From the NCBI GenBank assembly GCA_013396755.1, contig VWZF01006736.1, positions 197,845-261,844 on the forward strand: DNA of 64,000 nucleotides. The letters are read 5' to 3'. The translations under genes and the position numbers were made by a program. The notes under the pieces are model-generated. The model saw only the letters and a program-made list of their open reading frames with translations, made no database searches and was not told where the DNA came from. Shown here one piece after another: positions 26,427-39,492 of this stretch; position 1 is the stretch's first letter; every line of letters starts with the position of its first letter. This DNA comes from Sclerurus mexicanus. Its lineage: Eukaryota > Chordata > Aves > Passeriformes > Furnariidae.

Positions 26427-27472
26427 TGAACCTCAGTGTTACAACAGAGAAAGACAAACAGTTGCCCATCTTCTGGGTATGATGACCAACAGAGCTTCAT
26501 AAATTTGGGAGGATACTATCAAAGGCTCTTCTTGAGAAGGAACTAACCTTCAGCTATTGTAGGGCTGACATTAACAGATGCAGGTTAGGCCTTGAAAAAG
26601 AAAAGTCTTCTTAATAATGTTTGCTGAATTACTTAGTTTCTAGAATAATTTATTCTCTTTAATACTACTGCATTCTATGTTGAAAAATTCTGTCTTTTGT
26701 TGAGTTTAAATTTTTGTGCAAGCCTTAAGGTTATAAAAGGCTGAAATCTCTCAAACTTTTGTACAGACTACTGGCAAACACAACATTTTGCCTACTATTA
26801 TTGAGTTACTGACCTTGGTAGACTTCCACCTATATGTCTGATTGCCATTTCTTTGTCTTTGTTGTGTATCCTCAGACTGGACCCAGCCAGAGTGTGGAAG
26901 TTCCATATCCACAAAGCTCCAAGCTGCACTCCCATTCTCAGAAGCATTGTATTACTCCAAAACTGATCTTCATTGTACTGCTAGTTCATAATTTGTGCCA
27001 CTCTTCATTAATTTCATAAATGTGTGGATGTATATGCAAGAAATGGTGATCGTAATTATCCCATCCAATCATGTGTTTAGCATACACAGTAACTTTCCTT
27101 TAAAATATTCCACTTTGCAATAGAGAAAATTCTCAGGGGGAAAGAAAAAAACAACAATACTCCTTAAAAATTTCCAGCAACGAAAAAAAAATCTTAGTAC
27201 CAGTCTCCAGAAATTGATCCAGTGGTTAGTTTGCTCAGTATTAAAGATCTGTGTATTCTGGGTGTAATTATTATTTTTTTTCCACAGGATTTTATTATTC
27301 CTTGATTAAAGGTCAGAAGAACCTTAATTTTCAAAGTTCCATTTTCCATATAGGTTCTTATTGGCTGACATCATGGTAGATCAGGCGTTTTTAAAAATTG
27401 CTTTATAGCAGGTGCTGTACAGCATTCTTCATGCTCTTTTCGAAGCCCTCTTAATTCCCCTAAAATCCTTTT

Positions 27473-27488
27473 TGATATATATATATCA
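27473..27488. repeat. 16-bp TA-rich palindrome
   Basis: TGATATATATATATCA is a perfect palindrome built on a short (TA)n microsatellite. Confidence 0.9.
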
Positions 27489-28129
27489 TTTCAATAGCAA
27501 TAAAAATGCTTCCAAGTAAGAGCAAGCAAAAGCCATTTAATCTCTCCAACTGCTTGAGATAGATCTCTTTATACAAACAACGACAGTTGCCCTTTTGGTG
27601 AAGAGCAGCATTGAACACTGATTCCCTTTCTTTGATATCTCAACCTTTTTCCAGAGTTACAACTTCAAAGGATTTTCCTGTCCTGTGATGCACTCTATGT
27701 TTCAAAATACAATGTATGCAGCTGTATCTGTAACACATTTTCCTGTTTGCATGAGTGTTTATAATCTGTAGTTCCACAGCTCTTTGTTTATCTTTGGTAC
27801 AGCCACTTCTGCACCTGGCATGTGCGCTTGTGATAGAATCTACATGTGCAATCTGCTTACTGACTCTCCTTCAAGATTTTTACAAAGTGCAAGACACTAT
27901 GTCCAGGTGGTCATTACCTCATTTATTTCAGGAATTTGTTCCTGCTTTGCATGACCCCTCTTTTTAAAAACTTCTTTTGTGTGGTTGAAGAAACCATTGC
28001 AGCCTCATTTCTAGGAAAGGTTTTGATCAACAGAAATAGAAATACTTCCTTTGTCACAGAAAGCATACAAGTCACCCTTTCCTCCAAGAAATGCAGTGAG
28101 CATATGCCAGAATAAATTCAGAAGTGTTC

Positions 28130-28161
28130 ATTTGTTTTTTTTTGTTTGTTTGTTTGTTTTT
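28130..28161. repeat. T-run and (GTTT)n simple repeat
   Basis: A T-rich run followed by four GTTT units. Low-complexity sequence with no function inferred. Confidence 0.9.
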
Positions 28162-28379
28162 ACCATGTGAATCAAGACTTAATCTGATAAACGTAATTTT
28201 TCTAAACAGGACAAACATTTCTTTAAATGCAAACTTCAGTCTGGTGCTTCCACATGATTCTTTTTCAAGATTTGAAAATTCCTCTTTTTCTTTTTTTTTC
28301 TTTAAATGAGATTTTTTTCCCATTTTAACTGCTTGTATTTTTATTTTCATCCTAAGAAGTAAGATCAAATTAGGCTGCC

Positions 28380-28394
28380 TTTTTTTTTTTTTTT
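28380..28394. repeat. Poly(T) run
   Basis: Fifteen consecutive T bases. No retroposed gene body is visible next to it. Confidence 0.95.
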
Positions 28395-29977
28395 GAGTGC
28401 AGACTGTGATGAAAATGCTAAAAATGGTTTTGTATCTGGAAATGGGGCTATGAATCATAAAGCTTCTGTTTCTGGTTCATTTTTATCTTCAGCATGCTTA
28501 TCTTTCTTATCTTTCTGTGGTTATTGTTATCTTGTGAAGACCAGATGTGTGGATCCTGATGTCTCTTATACTTGAGTCATCTGTATTGCAATTGCAAGTG
28601 TCACAGAAACAACTTCTCTTGTTTGAAGGCATCTCATTTCAAGCTTTTTTGATTTCCCCACTCAAGACAGACCAACATTGTACCATCTGCAAGCCGCTGG
28701 CACTCTGCCAGTAAAACTGCTGGCTGAAATAATTTCCAGCTTCACACTGAATTTGTCATGGAAATACAAGCTCCACTTAGGTGCCTTCTACTATGCAGTA
28801 TTAAAAGACTACTGTTGTGAAGGTGGAGCTTGTTTTGCTAGTCATCACAAGTGAGATGTGCAGGAGTGTTGCTGTTTTATGTCAGCCCTTTCTACTGGGA
28901 ACTTGGAGTGAGATGCATCTGCATAATAGACCCTGAGGACATCAAACTCCCATTGGCTGTAAGTGGACTGAACCCCGACTGGCTTTTCTTACACTGTTTT
29001 GCAATTTACAATGGTGTTAGAGAAATTTAAATACTGTCCATTTAATATTTCTCTCTTTATTGTTACCTCAGACCATAAACATCCACTCATCTTAACAAAT
29101 AATGCTTGATATTTTGCTGAATTAAATCTTCAATGAGCAAGTTTTGCTGAAGTGAGGCGTGTGTGGGGAGAGAAAATCATAAAACCTGTACCCCAAATCT
29201 GTCTTCCCTTCTCACTGAGCTACTGATCAAATACAGGACCCAATGTGATTGAAATTTGCTACACTGATTCTAACAAGCAGCTCTCCAGAACCAAGCACAG
29301 TAGCAAGATCAGAGAAATAATAATAAAATAATAAGAAGGAATAGAAGATTTTTCCTTTTGTTTCTCTCATATAGTGACCTAAGAACTTCCTGCTGCTTCT
29401 GTTATGGCCATCATCCTTGCAATATGCTTCCAGATCTCTACTAGCACAATGTTTCACAGTGCAGAGCACTTTCCATTTTAAAACACCATAAATCCACTCA
29501 TTATTACTAAATAAAACAGCAAATTAAATACATCAGATGAAGTACTAAGTTAGACAGATTCTCCTATGGCTATCTGCCTTAGTGAAGCTGAAATCAACTC
29601 TGTATTGACTTTATTAATGAATCCACCTCCAGCCAGAAATTTGTATGCAAACTGTCATGGGAACTGGCATCAGCCACATTTTCCTGCACTTCATATAGTT
29701 ATGGTCTGCAGCTGCTACCTACAATACTTGCAGGAAACTATTTTGTGGAAGCATCTGCCACCTAAATGCTTCAATGCCTGAGCTGCAAGCCCCGGTCCCT
29801 TTGATGCAGCTCTAAACAAGCCTCTGTTCGCCCAAAGTCAGTTGCAAATGCAAACTAGACAGAAGAAACACAGCAATGAAGACAGGAAACCTGGCCATAG
29901 CTTAATCAGTTGCTACTCCACCCACGCAGTTTGTCACAGGTTAGTGCTGGATGCTCCTTGGATTATGTGGCATTTAC

Positions 29978-30072
29978 CTCATGTTGTGGAAGGTGCACCT
30001 GCCCATGCCAGGGTTATTGAAATAGGTGATCTTTAAGGTCCTTTCCAACACAAACAATTCTATGATTCTAGG
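29978..30072 (+). mobile_element. CR1 LINE 3' end, plus strand
   Basis: The sequence passes from a CCTGCCCATG-like block through GGTGATCTTTAAGGTCCTTT and CCAAC to AATTCTATGATTCTAG (30056-30071). This is the classical avian CR1 3' untranslated end with its terminal ATTCTATG repeat. Only about 95 bases are clear; the upstream boundary is approximate. The short open frame starting at 29842 runs into this repeat and is not a gene. Confidence 0.9.
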
Positions 30073-31558
30073 ACTGTAGGGTCACCTGTCCCTTTGCCCT
30101 GTGTGGTGGAGTTTATCTGCCAGGACCACCTCAGCTCTTACTGTCTACACAGCCTGACACTGCTTTTGTCTTCCTTTGGTGGGAAAGGTTTTTCTGCAAC
30201 TCGATACAAGACCTCAGACGAACAAGAAAAGGAATGTCCTACAGATATACAAAGGGGATCCCACCCAAGACTGGTTCACAACATTGTTTCTGAGAAGAAT
30301 TTACAGCCTGGGCTAAAGTTCCAACTGGACAGATTTCTTTCATATTTTTTCTAACTGGCTTGTTTGTTTCACTTTAACTAACAAGAATACTTCTTACTTT
30401 ATTTTGATTTTCTTTTAAACAGCATATGCACAGTGATTTGATGTAATTATTGTTTTAGTTATGTCAAGTGCAAGTAATAATGAAAATAAATAACTAATAT
30501 ATCCTCCCTGAATGAGAAAAATAAATCAGATGAGGATGCCTGATGAATTATCTTTATTCCTATACCACCAATTAAGACAAGCACATCATTGTAGTTTATC
30601 TGAAGTCTTTTAGCCTTTCATCTAGTGGTAAAACACTGAGAGGTCTGTTTGTTATGAGAAGTAACAAATATACGATTCTGATAATATCTGAAACCATTGG
30701 TAATAGCCATTGTCCACAGCAGATGTTGAACACAGGCATTTAACCCACCCAAACCTTTCCTAATAGATGTTGTTAGTGTGGGCTCTCATAGCCCTGCAGT
30801 AATAATATTCATTGTAATTGACCCACTCTCTTAGATACAGGGAAAGAAAAAAATCCTCAGAGTTACCTTAGCTGTCACTTAAATTTACACATTAAACACT
30901 ACAAAATAATGTTTTTTCAGCCAGATGATGCTACCAAAAGGACAGAAATATGGGAATCTTTAATATTCAAGAGTCTACTGCACATTTTCTTAATCTTTCT
31001 AAATGAATGTTTGAGCTTATTATACTAATAGAAGCCTGTCAAGTCTTTGGATTTATTGCTCTAAATCAGTGGAGTCCTTGTCATTATTAGACCAGTTGCT
31101 TGTCAATACTGAAAAGCATTCATTAGCTGCAAATGACAGAAATGGTAGTACGCTATAGATTTTTTTTATTGTTGTCCAGAATGCAGGCTTCCTTTGAAAG
31201 GAATAATGAGAGAAGGATTAACTGAGAGGTCAGTAAGGATTTTACTGGGAAAGGGAGCTAAGTGATAGGAATCTCTGTGCTATTGCAGAGTCTTTTCTCA
31301 ATTTCCTCATTTTTTGAGATGTATACTAATTTGAAAACAAAAGGAGTATTGGTAGTTTTTGTGGGTAACTGGTGGTGAAATTAATTGATTTCAGTAAAAA
31401 TGTGAGGAGTCATTGCATTTCTGTTCTTCTTTTGCTCATGGATGGCCTGTTTTATTTGCAGTACAAGATTCATGGGCTACTTCTTAGTTCTGACATCCCT
31501 CAGTCTTGGCCCTTTTCTTGACTGTGCTCTGATTTAGCATGTTATGAATTTTAAAAGT
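30073..31558. other. Unique non-coding DNA
   Basis: No gene supported. An 86-codon open frame at 30094-30354 begins just after the CR1 tail, shows no recognisable domain and has no splice context. The interval 31020-31150 is flagged separately as enhancer-like. Confidence 0.55.
31020..31150. promoter_or_regulatory. Weak candidate conserved element
   Basis: Repeat-free sequence with homeodomain/POU-like words such as TCATTATTAG (31081-31090) and CATTAGCTGCAAATGAC (31120-31136). It has the texture of vertebrate conserved non-coding elements, but conservation is untested and motif content alone is weak evidence. Confidence 0.2.
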
Positions 31559-31662
31559 CCTGAGGTGGGCTTCTCAAAGGTGCTGTTTTAGGTCTTCCTC
31601 TTCTATAGCCTCTGCATGGGAACTGGGCACCTAAATCCTTTAGGTTCCTTTGAAAACCTCAG
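31559..31662. repeat. Ancient palindromic amniote repeat (MITE-like relic)
   Basis: The ends form a degenerate inverted repeat: CTGAGGT (31560-31566) with ACCTCAG (31656-31662), and TTCTCAAAGG (31571-31580) with CCTTTGAAAA (31647-31656), the latter with one mismatch. The interior carries GGTGCTG and ATGGGAACTGGGCACCTAAA words resembling a palindromic repeat common in turtle and crocodilian genomes. Recognised from memory; the family name is not assigned. It has no coding capacity. Confidence 0.55.
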
Positions 31663-33159
31663 CAGTAGTTCTCCTAAAAGGAATAACAAGGAAGACAGAC
31701 TTGTCAAAGTATCTGGCACTTAGTAGCTTCCTTTTTTTTTTCAATGGGAGTTGCAGAGTAATAAGCCTCTGAAAATCTTTCTGTTCATTTCACCTTCTAA
31801 CTGGGAGCCACGTAGTTTGGAAATGCTGGCCAACAACTACTACATACAGATGATATCTTAGAATGACATCTTAGGATGACCCACTTTGACAGTGCACAAC
31901 AGTTAAATAAAAATTGCTGAATTCTTGGTAACTGCATTCAAATTTTTCTTCACCACTTAAAGAGAGATGTTCTGTTTTTCCATCTGGCAGGCTGACTGTT
32001 TTCATTTCCTTTCTAGACTTAACTGAAAACAAGGAAACATTCAGACGAACAGTTCTTCCAGAACAACATTAACATGATGACACAATAACCAAAATAATTA
32101 TAATCCTGGAATATTGTTTTCTTTTTAAGCAGTCTGAGTCTCCTAGAGAAGAGCCTCCTTAAACTGGATCTTCAAAGAGAAATTTATTGTCACCAAAATA
32201 ATAGTTGATATTGAAAACAAAAATAGTAAAACCGAAAAACAACAACCTAAAGGGATCTAAGCTTCTTAGATTAGCTTCTTAAGTTTTAGAGATCTAGGCA
32301 ATTTCCAGAGATCTTATAATTAACAAAAGAAACATTTGGAATGCATTGTATTTTCTGATTGTTAAGACTGTCATAATTCTATTAGCAACTTTAAAAAGAA
32401 AATCATTAGAGAAAATATTGCTTCTTTGCAAATATTCTTCCCTTCTCTTAATTAACATGGCATTAACTCCTCTTTTGATAAAAGGCTTTTCCTTGCTATT
32501 TGATGACTGACAATTAAGGACATTGTTCTGAAAATGTCTTCTTAGATACTTAACCATAAGTACCTGAGCTATAGAATTCTTTTCTCTATAACTTGGAGAC
32601 TAATACATTGAGTATCTTGTTATGTGAACAATTTTAACTTATGCAAACAATGCTATTGACTTCAAAAAGTATGGGTCTGCAGATGAATCCTTAAAAAGAG
32701 TTTGGTTAAATAATACTAATTTTAAAATATGGATATGTGGTCAGCTTTGGATAACTGATTCAAACTCCATAAAGTAAAAGAAAAATGATAAGGGAAAAAT
32801 GCCTACAATTCTTATTCAGCAAAAGCTCCTGTTTAAATAATTAAAACAGATGGTGCCCAATGTATAAATTTCTCTACAAGACCCTTTTTTTTCCATGGAG
32901 AGTTGAAGTTTTGTTGAATCTTCTATTTCTAACTCTGAAGTCAATTTGTAGGAGGTGGTGTGTAAAAGCACTTTAGTAGGGAAAAACAGCAATCTCAATG
33001 CATCAAAGTTAGGTGGTAGCGGGGTTATCACTCCGTGAAAATCACATAAACATTCCACATATGAAATATTATTCATCAGGGCAAAACCCTCCAAGGGTTT
33101 CAAAGATGACAATGGTGTCATGAAACCTTTTTTTGAAAAAGGAAAAATTTATTCCACTG

Positions 33160-33680
33160 CTAAGATTGATTCTGTCGCCATGTAGCTGGCAGTGTGACAA
33201 GGCAGAGAATGAACATAATTGAGAAGAGAATTAGCAAACCTTAAATATCTGCTGCTGCAATATCATTACCCATAAACTTGCCCTTTTTCCACCCTCTTTT
33301 CCCCAAAGACTGACATCCCATAACTGCAGTGAAAAAGAATGTATTCTTTCGAACAGCTAAATCAACAAGGTCTCACATGAGTAGTGTTGAGTGGTGTGGT
33401 TGAATGATTTCATGAAAAACTAATCAAGTATTCATCATTGAGATCAAACACTTCCCAAGTAATTATTATCAAAACCAATCTGATAAGACCTGAAGAAGTG
33501 GCATTGCTGATCTAATCAGAAGTAGAACAGAAATAGTTCTCTCAGCTTTTGTAATGTTCAGATATGAAAGCGCAAAAATGTAATTGTATTTTATAATTAA
33601 GAAAAAGAAAGTTGTCATACTGTAATCAATTATTTCAGATCAATCATAACAATTTTATTTTTGCTGGTTATTTTATAAGA
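33160..33680. promoter_or_regulatory. Weak candidate regulatory block
   Basis: This stretch is free of recognisable repeats and holds two ATCAAT words characteristic of ONECUT sites (33625-33630 and 33639-33644) and a TAATTATTATC word (33460-33470). In such AT-rich DNA these words are expected fairly often, so support is low. Confidence 0.2.
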
Positions 33681-35616
33681 ATACACATTTACAAATTGAC
33701 TTTTTCATACATAGGTAATGTAATACATGGAACAGAAATGCCTTAGAAACAAACTATATAGTTAAAAGCTATTTCAGTTGAAAAAGAAAGAATTATGTGA
33801 CTATAGTCACTAACAGAATTTATGACTAACAGTCCAGATTTGTAATTTTCTTTTCCTATAATGATGATTTGTTTTTATATCAAATTTTAAATATAGAATA
33901 TTTTAAAATAGGAAAAAGATATTTTGGGGTCTCAATTATCTTCTTTTTTTGCCTTTTTTATTGATTAGAATGCATGAGGATAATTTACAAAATTTAGGAA
34001 TTTTAAATAATTTTATATGTATTTTAAGATGTCAAAGTAGAAATTGCAATACCCTACTCAATTTTCAGGAATGTCTGGTCATTATTTTCAGGCAAGAGCC
34101 AAAATACATTTGAGATAGCATAATACATCATACTGCCATTACCCTGGCTGATTTTGACAATAGAGAATTTCAAACAGATCATATTGGAAAAAAACCCCGT
34201 CCTAATAGTTTGATTTGTTTAATCATACCAGACTAGAGTCCCTGTGCTACTTGCATAAATCTTAATTTGCCCTAATTTTAATAGCTTTATTAGTCTTAGC
34301 TCTAAGGTTATTTGATTTCTCAGAAAATATTTTTCCATGTAGATTACTGAATCATATCCATGTAACAAAAATGCTTAGAAAAGTGGCCTTTTTCAGAGTC
34401 TCATTTCTTGGATGAGGAGCTTAAAAACTGAGTGCTGCATTTCACAGATTATTTTGTGAATGTTTGAACTATTATGAGTATGTGAAAGTGGCTGTGGTTT
34501 TTTTGAAATTAATTGGTGGACAGAATGCCAGTATTTTAAAATAACTGCCAATATGCAAGTAAAAGTATGAATGAAAATGCTTCTTAAACCTAAGTTCATT
34601 GTAATGTGTTTTTTATGCCTTATTCACACTGTGTGACTGTATTCAGGTAAATAAGACAATTTACAGAGAGACTATTAAAAATTAATCAAGGGGGTGGAAT
34701 CTGGTCCAGCCTAAAAGTTAGTGTTTCCTAATGGGGAATTATTTAATTTCTATGCTAATCTTAAAATTATAATAACAGTAACAGTTCTTTTCTAGGCAGG
34801 CTGCTCAGTGGAAAAATAGTATATAACCAGTAGTCAGAAATTCCTATTGTTTATATTGTTCTCAAAGAAAGATTTTGGGGATCTCTTTAGAATATACAGG
34901 CCTAAATGGGGTTCAATTTTAATTTAAAAATTTAGGACCACAGAATGAAAGGAAGGACATTTTTTGTCAACAGGAAAAACTATATCCTTTTCCAAAGTGA
35001 AGTTCTGTACAGCTCTGCAAAAAAATACACCTAAGAAAGTTGTTTCACCACAAAAAATGTCATCTTCATGTGACATTGTTTATGCTGATTACCACTGACG
35101 ACAAACATCAGTCAATCATTCACTTGAAGGACAGATCTTGCCAGCCTTACTGGTGACAGAAAGGTTCTACACCCAGAAGATGCTCCAAATACAGGCTGGT
35201 GCCCTTTCGTCTCATACAACTGTCACAACTCTTTCTTACAAAGCTATGTAGTAGTACTATGTAGTTATTTTAAGAAGCCAAAGTATTTTTTGCTTCACAC
35301 TAGCTGCCTTGACTGCAAATACACTCTATAATCCCTATTTTTATAGTTCGAGCCCTAGATGATTTCCAGCTGCAAATTTCAATATCCCTCCACCTCCACA
35401 AGCAAGAGCTGCTATGCATGTTGAAGATCTTTTTTACTCCAAGCACACAGGCTAATATTTGTCTTGGAAACCATAAAATAGTCGTATAATGAGAAAATGT
35501 TTTAAAAATTGAAACAAAAGCAGTTGGCCTGAATTCTCCAAACTTTATTTGCAACTGGTAGCCCTTTATTTGTAGACAGTTGATTGGGTTATTTGATAAG
35601 AACAGTTTTGAATGGT

Positions 35617-35679
35617 TATGAATGCAATAACAAGAAGTGACCCAATATTACCTTCTTGAAATTGCTTATTGCATTCATA
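35617..35679. repeat. 63-bp interrupted inverted repeat
   Basis: The outer arms TATGAATGCAATAA (35617-35630) and TTATTGCATTCATA (35666-35679) are perfect reverse complements of 14 bp. Directly inside the left arm CAAGAAG (35631-35637) pairs with CTTCTTG (35652-35658), leaving a 14-nt loop and a 7-nt bulge on the 3' side. The stem can extend about three or four wobble pairs outwards. This could be a MITE remnant, a palindromic binding site or a transcribed hairpin. Confidence 0.85.
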
Positions 35680-35837
35680 GCTGCACATTGAACATCTGCT
35701 GTGTTTAAGACTTCTGACATCAATACATGAAAGAAAGCAAATTATTATTTTGCTTTCCTAGGCATAATTTTTTTTAAATGTGATGCTTTCACTGAGGATC
35801 TTTCTCCCCTTAATTGTTGCCATACCTGTATTGTATG

Positions 35838-35855
35838 TATATATATATATATATA
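35838..35855. repeat. (TA)9 microsatellite
   Basis: Nine uninterrupted TA units. The tract supplies the Ile/Tyr run in a minus-strand open frame (35745-36089), which I regard as spurious. Confidence 0.95.
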
Positions 35856-38800
35856 ATTATTATTTTCCTGCAAAAAAGGTGTGTTGTATGAACAATTTCT
35901 CTGTAAGTCTATAGCATATGTACTATAGCAACCATGTACTATGATTTTGTAGCAAATAGCCACAACTATGTCAGGTTTTACTTTCATGAAGGCTGTATTC
36001 AACATAAGATCACTGCACATACACAACTTCAATAACAATGTGAGGAGGTTCCACTGCTCTGTCCCAGTTTCTGCTTTGAGGTGTCTCACTGATGTCTCAT
36101 GTCTTCACTGACAACATATTTAAAAAGTTCTTAATCTCACAGGACCTTGAATGATTATTGTTGCTGTAAATCTGAATTGTTAAATTTATAACCTTTAGAT
36201 GTTTAAAGCATGAAAGAATGCTCACTCAACATGTTACATCATCCAGGACAGTAGGGGTCAAAGATGTGGTGACACCATTTAGCTCTAAGGTTTCACTTCA
36301 TCTCAGCTCAAAGGTTGTTGAAAATGTCTGTATATAGTGCTCATTCAGATGGCCAATGGGAATGTAATTATGAACACTCCTGACCATTGTGCACTGATAT
36401 CAGGGTTGATTTCAATTTCAGCAACAAAAGATTATTATTTGTGAACTGTCCCTCTAACCCCTAGAAACCTCACCCTGGCTTTAGTCTGAACACACTCTGA
36501 ACAGACTCCTTGCTTTCTCTAATGATTATAAAAGTAGTCATAGTGTTTCAGTGAAACTCACAGCAAAAATTCACACTGTATTGTTCAAAAAAGTCCTTTT
36601 GAAAATATCTGTGACATGAAGTCTTTATAGGCAGAAATAGAACAGTGACCTCAGATGGCATGTAGCCAGAAAACAGAACTTCACCTTAATATACTTGTGG
36701 TCCTCTGGCAATTCTAGGAGTACACTCAAGAACTTCCCCGAGATTTACCCACAGCATCTCTCTGATATGCCACAGTTAGAGGGACCATCAGTTTGTGACA
36801 TTCTTGCAAGACAGGAAAAGACTCACCATATCTGACCAAGAGTATCTCTAAACTGAAGTAGCTCTGAACAGGACATTGGCTTCAGCCTTGGGAAGTCCAC
36901 AAATTATCTAGCAGGTTTGCACAGGTCACATACATTGAGAGGTGCTCTTCTGCCTCTATTCAAGGGTTTCTGACTTTGAGAAGGAGATCAGACCATTATT
37001 TGCTTTATCTGAACAAAGAAATTTTTCTAAATACCTGCAAAAATTGTTGGGGAATCTCACAGAACCTGCTAAAAGCAATGGTAAAACTCCTACGGTGTTC
37101 AACAGAAGTAGTGTTTGAAAAGAAAAAAAGCTTGTGGCCCTTCTGGCTGATTCACATCAAATTCCTATCAATTTTGTCTGATGTCTTCAGCCACAGAAGA
37201 GGAACTAGAGGAGGTCTGGCAGAAAAGACTCTGCAGTAACTTCCCTCTGCCAAGCACTGCTTTTGTGAAACTTGACAAATCACATCACTTGGCTGTCTGC
37301 TGATTCCCTTCTACTCTTCCTCTGATGAGGACAGAACAACTATTCCTGTCTTTTGTTTTGTCTTGTTATGTTTGCTTAGACATCCTTTTTTTTCAGAGCA
37401 CAAACTATTTTTGCTTTGTGTTCACATGCTCAGAATAATGTTAGATACAGTAGTTTCTGGAGAGACTGAAGCGTCTTAACTCTCCAGGCTACACTGACTC
37501 CATATATTGCTACTGGAGACACATATAGGGAGCCCTAGATGCCTTTTTGGTTTGGCAGTTTTCAGATAGGACCCACAGGAGATCCTTACCTTTCTTGAGT
37601 AGCAGCTGGAGATCAACTGCGACACCCTATGGCATTTAAAATGGCCCCAGTTGCCTGTGCAGGGAGACAACTCATCTAATCTAAGTAGTGACTACAATGG
37701 AGTGAAATGTAGCTTGTGTGCTGACAGCTACATGAAAATCTAAATTTAGATGCCTGAATCTTGACCCTTTGTTGGTCTATCTTCAGTAGTCTGGGGTTAT
37801 GGAAGATGAGAGTTTCCAGCAGGTCTGGTATCACACATGCTAGCTTCATGCAGAAGTTGGGAACATCATTGGACAATCTCAAAAGTCATATGATAGATAA
37901 GTCTGGGAAATGGAATATATATTTTTTTTGTGACATACTCCAGACCTGAAATGTCAGCTATCTCATGCTGCAAAGTTCATTCCCTCCAGTGCTAGAATAC
38001 TTGTTAGCCAAGATTCATTGTTAATTTTTGTTGCTGTATGCTTAGACTGGTGATGCAGTCCTACATCCGCAATGGAAATATTGTCAAGTTGCTCTCTGAG
38101 GAAGACTGCTAAGTGCTATTGGAGTAATTTTCTTCTTTTAAATTGGACTTTTACAGTAACTATATTATTTTCTGTAAATTAACCGCATAGTCAAATGATT
38201 TTAGGACACATACTAGTAAAAGTCAGGATTAATGATTTCCTGCTTTAATATAGTTCTTACCAACAACTGAAGACAAAAAACAAAATGTATTTTCCTTACA
38301 TTTCCTGAATTATATTAAATTAGAAAATCAATGCAATTCACCATGCCTGCTGGCAGTTTGTGGATGAAGCAAAATACGAGCTTTCAGTTATAGGCTCCAA
38401 GATTACTTTTGAGCACATATCTGTGTGAAGTCACTGAAATATCTGGATACAATGAAATGGAAACACGTGCAGAGCCCTTGCCCTTACTCAGAAATAAAAA
38501 TAGCCCTTCTCAGTGCTTCAGCTCAGTCTTCTCAAATGTGTTACAGATACTGCTAAGCATAGACCTTCTACTCTCTAGTAATCCTAAGTGCTACTTCTGA
38601 CCTAGATTTGCTTAAAAAAAATCTAGTTATGATACAGTACCTGTGTTTTCTTAAAAGCTGCCAAAACACTGTTTTTTCTTTGTGGTCAGGCTATGTTACT
38701 AAGAATATGTAAGAATGAGTTTGTTCTATAGGGAAGAACTACAAGAGGAGGTAATGCAAGCAAGGCAGGGAAGATTTGAGAATTAAGCTTTGGGATGAGT

Positions 38801-39092
38801 AAGGAAGGCTCTGGAAGAAAATCATAAAAGAGGTGAAAAAGAAGCAAAAGAATAGAAATGTAAGAGCATTACCTAAAGGAGGCAAATTGGGAAAAAATTT
38901 GTTTTGGAGAAAATGTACAGAGAAACGGTGAAGAGGCATGACTGCAATGGACAAAGATGAAGAAGCGATCAAAAAATTCTTCTGAGAGGTGTCAGTAGAG
39001 AAGAGGAGGAGGAAGAAAAAACGCCTTTATATGAGACACTGTTCCTTATTTGAATAAATTGAGTTGGCTAATGCTTTTCATACCCAAAAAAC

Positions 39093-39129
39093 TGGTGGTT
39101 TGGGTTTTTTTGTTGTTTTTTTTTTTTTG
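39093..39129. repeat. T/G-rich low-complexity tract
   Basis: Long T-runs punctuated by G and GGG. Simple sequence, no function inferred. Confidence 0.85.
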
Positions 39130-39433
39130 TCAGCATTGTGGACATTATCTTTTAATTTGTTTCCTCAAAACATGAGGCTTGAATGAAAGCTCTATGTAAA
39201 TGATATAGGCTTTTGTACCAAATCATGTTGTCTGGCATTATAGATATATCTGAATGTCTTAAAATACAGTTTCCAAAACCAATTTTTTCTTTAACTTTAC
39301 ACTAAAGCAAATTACTGTTTTAAAATTATATCTAAAGCCTCAATAAAAGTGTCAGTAAGAAACAACAAAATAAGTTTAATTGGCATGCTTACTCAGAACC
39401 CAGTTAAATGGAAACAACTTTCACAGGGTTAAC

Positions 39434-39492
39434 CTTTTTTTGGTTTTGTGATTTTTTTGTTTTGGTTTGGTTTGGTTTTATTTTATTTTTAA
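39434..39492. repeat. T/G-rich tract with (TTTGG)n core
   Basis: T-runs, three GGTTT-type pentamers and a TTTTATTTT tail, similar in composition to the tracts at 8348 and 50978. Confidence 0.85.

Larger units (their letters stand above)
25726..29977. other. Unique non-coding DNA with simple repeats
   Basis: No exon seen. Contains a 21-bp duplication at 26385-26426, a TA palindrome at 27473-27488, a T/GTTT tract near 28130-28161 and a T-run at 28380-28394, each listed separately. The reverse-strand open frame spanning 28072-28458 (lysine-rich) is an artefact of these T-runs. Confidence 0.6.

Noticed and set aside
28072..28458. 128-codon minus-strand open frame rich in lysine
   Set aside because: The Lys-rich runs are translations of T-runs and a GTTT repeat on the plus strand; no domain.
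28930..28990. AAACTCCCATTGGCTGTAAG word similar to reptile palindromic repeats
   Set aside because: The complementary arm is absent and the match is under 25 bases.
30094..30354. 86-codon open frame directly after a CR1 tail
   Set aside because: No domain, no splice context, no sign of coding constraint.
35745..36089. 114-codon minus-strand open frame
   Set aside because: Crosses a (TA)n microsatellite that yields an Ile/Tyr run; no recognisable protein.
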